From positions 1 to 45,739 of IMG/VR virus record IMGVR_UViG_3300031539_000074: a stretch of DNA of 45,739 nucleotides. One strand, given 5' to 3'. This DNA is from a virus. The position numbers and the translations under genes are program-made. Of this stretch, positions 41,111 through 45,739 are shown piece by piece (positions within the stretch are counted from its first letter, which is position 1; every line of letters starts with the position of its first letter). The notes under the pieces were generated by a model, which saw only the letters and a list, made by a program, of their open reading frames with translations, did not search any database and was not told the DNA's origin.

Positions 41111-41416
41111 TTATGTCGTTATTTCACCATTTAATCTGATAGATGTCACCATCCAATCATATCCACAAAAACCCCGTGATTTACGGCGTATTTTGCCTGC
41201 CTCTTTTGCATCAACTTCATGTACCGAAACATCAGCAAACCAGCCATCTCCAAAAGAATAGCCATAACTCTTTTTACTGAGAATATTCTTTGCTTTTTCT
41301 GTTGCTTTCTTTGTCTTGCCAAAATTGTGTATCTTCGCATATAGCTTTCCGTCGCCGCTCCATTTACCATTCCATGAAGCCACACCCGGCATTGACAGCG
41401 TAAAACAGAGTATCAT
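41111..41416 (-). CDS. Conserved phage protein (SWNGKWSG family)
   Basis: 101 residues. FTLSMPGVASWNGKWSG, then YGYSFGDGWFADVSV and RKSRGFCGYDWMV, match a small conserved phage family often encoded near recombination genes (recalled). It is mainly beta. The ribosome site is AAGGAG. The function is unknown. Confidence 0.65.
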   Translation of the reverse strand: MILCFTLSMPGVASWNGKWSGDGKLYAKIHNFGKTKKATEKAKNILSKKSYGYSFGDGWFADVSVHEVDAKEAGKIRRKSRGFCGYDWMVTSIRLNGEITT

Positions 41417-41426
41417 GGTACTCTCC

Positions 41427-42359
41427 TTATTGGTTATGTCGTTTTTCTGCGGCTATACGATCAGCTTCTAACGATTCTCGATCAAATAATCCGGGCTGGG
41501 TAACGCTGTCGCCGGGGTCTGACATGACCATACCATCGGTCTTTGTATTACAATGAGTTACATCATTTTCTGTGTCTAAATCGGCCATACAAGGACCGTC
41601 GCCCGTTGTGGTATCTGTAGTCTCTTCATCTGCCGGTGTCTTATTTTCAAGCTCTTGCATTTTGATTTCCATTGCCTTGTCGAGAGGAATATAAGGTTGT
41701 TCTAATTCTGTGTGTTTGTCTAACGATTCGATGGTGTTAGAAAGCTCCTCTGACATCGGGAATAGCTTACACAGCCTGCGGACGGCTGACTTCATAGCCA
41801 TCTGGTCAGGCCATTTCTTCCATACATAATCCTGTTTTGCACATCCTTTTATTTTCTCGATGTCATCCGAATATAGAATTACATTACGTTCACCGCCCGC
41901 TTTATAGATTGCCTTTGCATAAGCACCTATCATCTTGCCCCGTTCTTTATTAAGCGGGCATGGACTATGAGTAATCTTATCGCTATTGAGATCAATGTTA
42001 TCGTTTGCATATATAGCTTTTGCATCAACAAAGGCAATGTCGTCATTATTTCTCAGAATAACATCTACAAAGCCTCTGTATTCAACACATAATTCAGCTT
42101 TATTACCATAGGCAATTATACACAACTGACCCTTTGATTTTGTAAAATCGAGTTTGAGTATTACCGCTTCCAATAAGCACTTGACAAGGCTATTCGGTGA
42201 ACATTTTAAAAGTTCTGAATTTAACGAAAGATATATTAGATATGAATCAATTACTTGTGGAGCTTGCGGGTATTTATCAAAGCGTTCCTGTTGCAATTCT
42301 ATCTCATTTTTAACCTCTATTATATCTTCTTTATAGCGTTTAACGATCTGCTCATTCAT
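41427..42359 (-). CDS. recT: RecT-like single-strand annealing protein
   Basis: 310 residues. Conserved RecT features: LLKCSPNSLVKCLLEAVILKLDF near residue 55, LCIIAYGNKAELCVEYRGFVDVILR, and KWPDQMAMKSAVRRLCKLFP near 200. The C-terminal 90 residues are low-complexity Asp/Thr. The protein pairs with the exonuclease (43387-44223) for recombination. It is the first gene after the leader RNA 42409-42511. GGGGGAG precedes the ATG. Confidence 0.9.
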   Translation of the reverse strand: MNEQIVKRYKEDIIEVKNEIELQQERFDKYPQAPQVIDSYLIYLSLNSELLKCSPNSLVKCLLEAVILKLDFTKSKGQLCIIAYGNKAELCVEYRGFVDVILRNNDDIAFVDAKAIYANDNIDLNSDKITHSPCPLNKERGKMIGAYAKAIYKAGGERNVILYSDDIEKIKGCAKQDYVWKKWPDQMAMKSAVRRLCKLFPMSEELSNTIESLDKHTELEQPYIPLDKAMEIKMQELENKTPADEETTDTTTGDGPCMADLDTENDVTHCNTKTDGMVMSDPGDSVTQPGLFDRESLEADRIAAEKRHNQ

Positions 42360-42374
42360 TTCTCCCCCTTAAAT

Positions 42375-42398
42375 TTACGTGTTTTGCCTCGGTTTCAT
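42375..42398 (-). CDS. Seven-codon leader frame before recT
   Basis: ATG-AAA-CCG and four more sense codons (MKPRQNT), then TAA. It lies between leader RNA copy 2 and the recT ribosome site, with GGCGG five bases upstream. It might be a translated leader peptide, but its size makes chance quite likely. Confidence 0.25.
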   Translation of the reverse strand: MKPRQNT

Positions 42399-42408
42399 AT
42401 TAACCGCC

Positions 42409-42511
42409 TGACATAAAAAAGCAGCACATCGGGTGCGATAGACTCAGAGAGGTCTGTCCGATATACTGCTTTGTGAATGTCATAAAAATCCTCTCTGTTT
42501 ATCTATCGCAC
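42409..42511 (-). ncRNA. Pseudoknotted leader RNA, copy 2 (upstream of recT)
   Basis: On the minus strand P1 GTGCGATAG (42511-42503) pairs with CTATCGCAC (42441-42433), and P2 CAGAGAGG (42497-42490) pairs with CCTCTCTG (42452-42445). Interleaved, TGACAT (42482-42477) pairs with ATGTCA (42414-42409), AAAGCAG (42472-42466) with CTGCTTT (42424-42418), and ATCGG (42462-42458) with CCGAT (42432-42428). Between the last two, TAT and GTG pair with two G-U wobbles. As in copy 1, P1 abuts CCGAT directly, and a T run leads into the ATGTCA arm. The predicted start is about 42509-42511. Confidence 0.75.
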
Positions 42512-42515
42512 TTAT

Positions 42516-42544
42516 AAAATACAACATTTATTCCGTTATGTCAA
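42516..42544 (-). promoter_or_regulatory. Promoter of the recombination/modification operon
   Basis: Minus-strand TTGACA (42544-42539), 17 bp, TATTTT (42521-42516). The -35 lies inside the last codons of the upstream gene. The start is expected at about 42509, the base of the leader RNA stem. Confidence 0.8.
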
Positions 42545-43364
42545 GCATTTGTTTAGTCACGGAGAACACATAACCACAACTTGGACATTTTATTGTATTT
42601 TCTAACTTTTCTTGTAGCTGTGTTATTTCTTCTTCGGCAGCTTCACGTTCGGCCTGAGCTTTTGCCCGCTCTTCGGCATATAATTTATCCTGCCGGTCCC
42701 GTTCTTCACGAGCCTTGCGTTCTATTTCTTCACGCTCTTTCCGGGCTTTTTCTTCGGCAGCAATGCGTTCTTTTTCAGCCTTCTCACGTTCGGCTTTCAT
42801 CGCAGCTTCACGTTCTTCAGCTTCTTTCCTGAGCTGTTCGTTTTCCTTACGGATGCGCTCACGTTCTTTTCTCGCCGCTGCTTCCTGCTCCAGACGGACT
42901 TTCTCGGTTTCGGCGGCCTCTTTCTCCTCTTGTTCCCTTAAATGCGCCTCAGCCTTGATTCTGCGTTCTTCGGCTTCACGTTCCTCTTTGATCTTAACAA
43001 AGTCCTTTTGTGCCTTAAGGTGTTCTTCAATCGGCGCAATAAGTTCTTTCAGTTCATTTGCCACGCCGTCAATAAAACGACCTTCATTCAATGCCCGTTC
43101 TTTGAGCGTCTTTCGTGTGTTCTCGGCATCGATACGCATCCGCTGAACGATCTTGAAACCTTTCTCCGCATCTTGGATTTGAAGAATCTGAGAAGCGTCC
43201 GTTACGACTATCTCTTCGGCTTTAGTCTGCCATTCGGCGGCAATCATTCGATATTCCCTGAATTTATCAAGAACCATAATTGCGTGTTCTGCGGTTAGCC
43301 CTGTCTTTATAACCAGCGCATTGATGTTGTCATTGTCTGAAGCTACTCTCTGTACGTCTGTCAT
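42528..43364 (-). CDS. Coiled-coil protein with C-terminal zinc ribbon, between exonuclease and RecT
   Basis: 278 residues from ATG 43364, where AAAGGAG gives a good ribosome site; a longer frame adds 25 codons. Residues about 15-110 are a helical domain seen in phage recombination loci (AEHAIMVLDKFREYRMIA). Residues about 110-250 are a long Glu/Lys/Arg coiled coil (EAEERRIKAEAHLREQ). The C-terminal CPSCGYVF is half of a zinc knuckle. It may couple the exonuclease and annealing protein. Confidence 0.7.
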   Translation of the reverse strand: MTDVQRVASDNDNINALVIKTGLTAEHAIMVLDKFREYRMIAAEWQTKAEEIVVTDASQILQIQDAEKGFKIVQRMRIDAENTRKTLKERALNEGRFIDGVANELKELIAPIEEHLKAQKDFVKIKEEREAEERRIKAEAHLREQEEKEAAETEKVRLEQEAAARKERERIRKENEQLRKEAEEREAAMKAEREKAEKERIAAEEKARKEREEIERKAREERDRQDKLYAEERAKAQAEREAAEEEITQLQEKLENTIKCPSCGYVFSVTKQMLDITE

Positions 43365-43386
43365 CTTTCTTCTCCTTTTATCAAGT

Positions 43387-44223
43387 TTATTCTGTTGCTT
43401 TATAAACTCTATAAGCATTATTTTTTCCCGAAGGCCCATAGTAACGACCGTCCGGCAGCCTCAATGCCTGAGCGTCTCCCATTGCTGCGCGTACCTTGCT
43501 CATTGCGGCGTCTTTCGCTTTCCCTGCTAATCTCTCAGCCTCTTTCGCATCATCGAACTCTTTCCATGCTTCTGAACTTATATCGACGATCTTTCCGGTG
43601 ACTTTCGGTATTCGACTAAATGTCTTTGGAATAGGTAGCGGGCAGTTTTCTGGTGATACTTTCGGTATAACAAATTTGTTCCACCAATATGTGTCATATT
43701 TAATAATCCGGTCTATCATATTCTGGTTACGTTTGATAACGTAATGTCGGCGGTCAATGCCGTAGGAAGCAATCCAAACTCCGACAATGATGTAGTCAAA
43801 GCCCGTGCAAAGCATTTGATGCTGAACCTGAAGCATGAAGTGATCGGGAATTTCTTCATTGTCTTCACGTCCCCACTCTTCGGGAAGACCGGTGTATTTT
43901 GCTTCGATTGCTGTCTTATATTCACCTGTTATAATGGCATCGAGGTTGCAGGCAAATAATGGGTGTTCTTTGGAATTTTTCCACAGGGCTTCTGGATTGG
44001 TTATACAGTCAACTTTGTATTTTTTCGCCACCCAATCAACAATATCGTCCTCAAGATAATTGCCGATTTCTGCGGCTTCCCCAGGATCGTAGTCCTCTAA
44101 TTCATACATTTTTGACAGCCAGCATTCGTATCCTGACATAAACGGATGCACTCCGAATATAGCGGGTGAATCGGTAGAGCCGATATAGTTCCGGCGTTGT
44201 TGTCTTTGTTGTTCCGTTATCAC
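43387..44223 (-). CDS. YqaJ / lambda exonuclease-like recombinase
   Basis: 278 residues, GTG start overlapping the previous stop (GTGA), with AAGGAAA upstream. Signatures: GSTDSPAIFGVHPF (15-28), GYECWLSK, the catalytic NLDAII (D95) and IEAKYT (E107, K109). These are the PD-(D/E)XK motifs of YqaJ-type exonucleases. It degrades one strand of linear DNA to feed the RecT-like protein. Confidence 0.9.
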   Translation of the reverse strand: MITEQQRQQRRNYIGSTDSPAIFGVHPFMSGYECWLSKMYELEDYDPGEAAEIGNYLEDDIVDWVAKKYKVDCITNPEALWKNSKEHPLFACNLDAIITGEYKTAIEAKYTGLPEEWGREDNEEIPDHFMLQVQHQMLCTGFDYIIVGVWIASYGIDRRHYVIKRNQNMIDRIIKYDTYWWNKFVIPKVSPENCPLPIPKTFSRIPKVTGKIVDISSEAWKEFDDAKEAERLAGKAKDAAMSKVRAAMGDAQALRLPDGRYYGPSGKNNAYRVYKATE

Positions 44224-44531
44224 AGTTTCCTTGCCATTTCTGCGGCTTCGCCGAGTCCTTGTTTCAATTCTTCAATAATCAGATTTTTTAGTGCAAGCTG
44301 ACGATTGAGTTTGATATTCTCTGCTTCAAGGATTTTATTATTTTCTTCGAGTTCTTTGTCCTTGTCCTCAAACGACCTCTTCATTGTATCATAAAACGCT
44401 GTTTGGAGTTCTCTCACTCCGCAAGTTTCCTTGTAATCTTTCCGTAGCTCCTCGAATGTAGCCCAGAGTTTGATGTATTCAGATTTCCAATAATCCCGGT
44501 CTGCTTTCAGCCGGTCGATTTCATTTTCCAT
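44220..44531 (-). CDS. Coiled-coil hypothetical protein
   Basis: 103 residues from ATG 44531 (GGAGAG seven or so bases upstream; the longer frame would start at TTG). Residues about 55-85 form a coiled coil (KDKELEENNKILEAENIKLN). It is coupled to the exonuclease. The function is unknown; it may be an accessory recombination factor. Confidence 0.6.
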   Translation of the reverse strand: MENEIDRLKADRDYWKSEYIKLWATFEELRKDYKETCGVRELQTAFYDTMKRSFEDKDKELEENNKILEAENIKLNRQLALKNLIIEELKQGLGEAAEMARKL

Positions 44532-44543
44532 TGTACTCTCCAA

Positions 44544-44786
44544 TTATAGATTATCTACGAAATTTATAAATACATTAACCCCTTCTCGTAGTTCTACCAG
44601 TGTAAGATTGCTGTTTGCGAGTTTTACCCTTAAATCATTTATTTCTATCATTAGTTCTTCATTTTCTTCTTTCAGTTTGTCGATCTCGTTTCCAGGTGGT
44701 GTATTCATTGTGTCCTGCTTTTTAATTGTATTATTATTACAGTAAATAACATCGTTTCCTATCTGTATTGTATCTTGTACAGTCAT
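44544..44786 (-). CDS. Small coiled-coil protein
   Basis: 80 residues. Residues about 32-60 form an acidic coiled coil (NEIDKLKEENEELMIEI). AAAGGAGAGG precedes the ATG, directly after a GC-rich hairpin. It lies in the operon of the Cro-like regulator and exonuclease. No family is recognised. Confidence 0.55.
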   Translation of the reverse strand: MTVQDTIQIGNDVIYCNNNTIKKQDTMNTPPGNEIDKLKEENEELMIEINDLRVKLANSNLTLVELREGVNVFINFVDNL

Positions 44787-44934
44787 AGTCCTCTCCTTTT
44801 TTACGGGGCGGCAGGAAACCGCCCCTATCCAACATCATGTAATATTTCGGTTAAAACTATAGAGTAGTTTACCCTCATTTCGGAGATGTGATAAATATTA
44901 CATAGGCAACTCCTTTCTGTTTCTTTGGAAGGGA
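44787..44934 (-). promoter_or_regulatory. Structured 148-bp leader with no gene
   Basis: GTAATATTT and AAATATTAC (at about 44840 and 44895) close a region holding AAACTA/TAGTTT, flanked by GGT and ACC. Downstream, GGGGCGG/CCGCCCC forms a strong hairpin just before the next ribosome site, without a T run. A ribosome site (AAAGGAG) is followed six bases later by ATG-TAA, a start directly followed by a stop. It is probably a regulatory leader. No promoter hexamers are evident. Confidence 0.5.
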
Positions 44935-45153
44935 TTACTCAACTTCAAAACCTATCCTTTCTTCAAATTGGCTGGGCGTGAATTCGGAAAACAACTGAGT
45001 CTGACAACATGGAGTAATCACCTCGGTTATACTATCCCAACGTACACGCCCCCAAAATTCGCTATGCACCTCACCAACATGGACATGCTTCATTTGTATT
45101 TCATTGCCGTAGTTTTCGCACGCCGGATTATCACAAATAAAGACGTTCATCAT
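44935..45153 (-). CDS. Small zinc-binding hypothetical protein
   Basis: 72 residues, starting MMNVFICDNPACENYG. Cys at about 7, 12, 49 and 50 could form a zinc site (CDNPAC, then PCCQT). It follows the pentapeptide-repeat gene by 11 bases with GGATAGGG upstream. No family is recognised. Confidence 0.6.
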   Translation of the reverse strand: MMNVFICDNPACENYGNEIQMKHVHVGEVHSEFWGRVRWDSITEVITPCCQTQLFSEFTPSQFEERIGFEVE

Positions 45154-45164
45154 TCACCCTATCC

Positions 45165-45739
45165 TCAATATTCTAATGCTTCTTTTTTTGTTACAAAATA
45201 ATGTATGCCATGCGAGCACTCTATTTTATAATCGGGGTCATACGAATCGGGTATAACTGTTTTGCCAACTTGGTACACAAAATCAGATTGATGTTGTCCA
45301 TAACACATATCAATATTAATGCCTTCCTTATTCCATATAGCCAATATTTTAGCTTCCGATGCTCGGCATTTGCGCCCAACTATTGATGATGTGCGTTTGG
45401 CTGATTTGGGTATAAAAAGTTTTATCAGACAATTATTGCTACCTTTTTTCCATGCAATAAACTTACCTTCTTCCGGGCAAATAAAGAAATTAGGCCATTT
45501 TGTGTATTCATCTTCTTTGGCTCCCCTGAGGTCGGCTCCATAGAGATTTGCTCCATTGAGATCGGCTCCAATGAGGGTGGCTCTCTTGAGATTTGCTCCA
45601 TTGAGATTTGCTTCATTGAGGGTGGCTTCATTGAGGTTGGCTCCATAGAGGGTGGCTCTCTTGAGATTTGCTCCCCTGAGGTCGGCCCCAATGAGTTTGG
45701 CTCCCCTGAGTATGGCTCCCCTGAGGTTGGCTCCACTGA
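45165..45739 (-). CDS. Pentapeptide-repeat protein, C-terminal part (continues from 1-543)
   Basis: Read in the frame set by 1-543, this part holds the last pentapeptides ([15 protein letters not shown]), then about 116 residues of globular domain. That domain contains [50 protein letters not shown] and [15 protein letters not shown]. This is the layout of the DUF5758-type domain found C-terminal to pentapeptide repeats in other phages. The stop is TGA at 45165-45167. The domain's role is unknown. Confidence 0.85.
   Translation of the reverse strand, partial: SGANLRGAILRGAKLIGADLRGANLKRATLYGANLNEATLNEANLNGANLKRATLIGADLNGANLYGADLRGAKEDEYTKWPNFFICPEEGKFIAWKKGSNNCLIKLFIPKSAKRTSSIVGRKCRASEAKILAIWNKEGINIDMCYGQHQSDFVYQVGKTVIPDSYDPDYKIECSHGIHYFVTKKEALEY
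45654..45739. repeat. 86-bp terminal direct repeat identical to 1-86
   Basis: The last 86 bases equal the first 86 exactly, and merging them keeps the pentapeptide frame. It most likely marks an assembly overlap of a circular or circularly permuted genome. The same sequence also occurs internally at 211-296, so the closure could be off by one repeat block. Confidence 0.9.

Noticed and set aside
42581-43298. Plus-strand Ser/Arg- and Leu/Arg-rich frames
   Set aside because: They are antisense shadows of the Glu/Lys/Arg coiled-coil gene.
44838-44903. Hammerhead ribozyme
   Set aside because: GAAA before a closing stem and a three-way shape caught my eye, but the required CUGAUGA core is absent.
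45654-45739. Physical terminal repeats of a linear genome
   Set aside because: The 86-bp overlap falls within an intact gene whose frame continues across it, and it also matches an internal repeat; an assembly overlap is simpler.

Overview
This window is a complete, or nearly complete, genome of a tailed phage with a long tail (siphovirus type). Every gene I can support is on the minus strand. The last 86 bases (45654-45739) repeat the first 86 exactly. The two ends also share one reading frame, that of a pentapeptide-repeat protein, so the molecule is best read as a circular map cut inside that gene. I see no integrase, tRNA, DNA polymerase or CRISPR array. Genes are tightly packed with ATGA/TAATG overlaps and strong GGAGG-type ribosome binding sites. 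Five promoters of the form TTGACA-17 bp-TATNTT stand out. Sigma70-type promoters and strong Shine-Dalgarno sites argue against a Bacteroidetes host. The Asp/Ser-rich Ig-like and fibronectin modules resemble secreted proteins of other FCB-group or related Gram-negative bacteria. The host is otherwise unknown.

Late module (promoter 27543-27571, reading down to a terminator at 1167-1194): small basic protein, PLD-like protein, small and large terminase, SPP1-type portal, scaffold, major capsid protein, an exported beta-helix protein, coiled-coil protein, connector, Mu F-like minor head protein, head-tail proteins, major tail protein, tail assembly chaperones (with a likely frameshift), tape measure, distal tail, tail hub, fibronectin and beta-helix surface proteins, an M15 peptidase endolysin, and small membrane proteins that probably act in lysis. 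Several proteins among the virion genes carry Sec-type signal peptides, which is unusual for phage.

Promoter 29528-29556 serves small accessory genes, several with zinc ribbons, separated by repeated hairpin leaders (27615-29480). Promoter 36489-36517 serves an O-like initiator with an iteron cluster inside its gene, DnaB helicase, a PD-(D/E)XK-like nuclease, small accessory genes and a GT-C glycosyltransferase split in two, ending at a strong terminator (29584-29626). Promoter 42516-42544 serves RecT, accessory genes, an ASCH protein, a C5-cytosine methyltransferase carrying two HNH endonuclease genes inside it, and a small HTH protein. Promoter 1099-1127, overlapped by a palindrome, serves a Cro-like regulator, the pentapeptide-repeat protein, and then YqaJ exonuclease and its partner genes.

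The strongest candidate for something undescribed is a pair of about 105-nt leader RNAs, at 36376-36482 and 42409-42511. Each starts at the predicted +1 of its promoter and folds into the same interleaved (pseudoknotted) pair of long stems. The stem sequences differ between the copies but pairing is kept, and G-U wobbles point to the transcribed strand. A second unusual system is the methyltransferase gene, in which two HNH genes lie out of frame while the host frame stays open across both.
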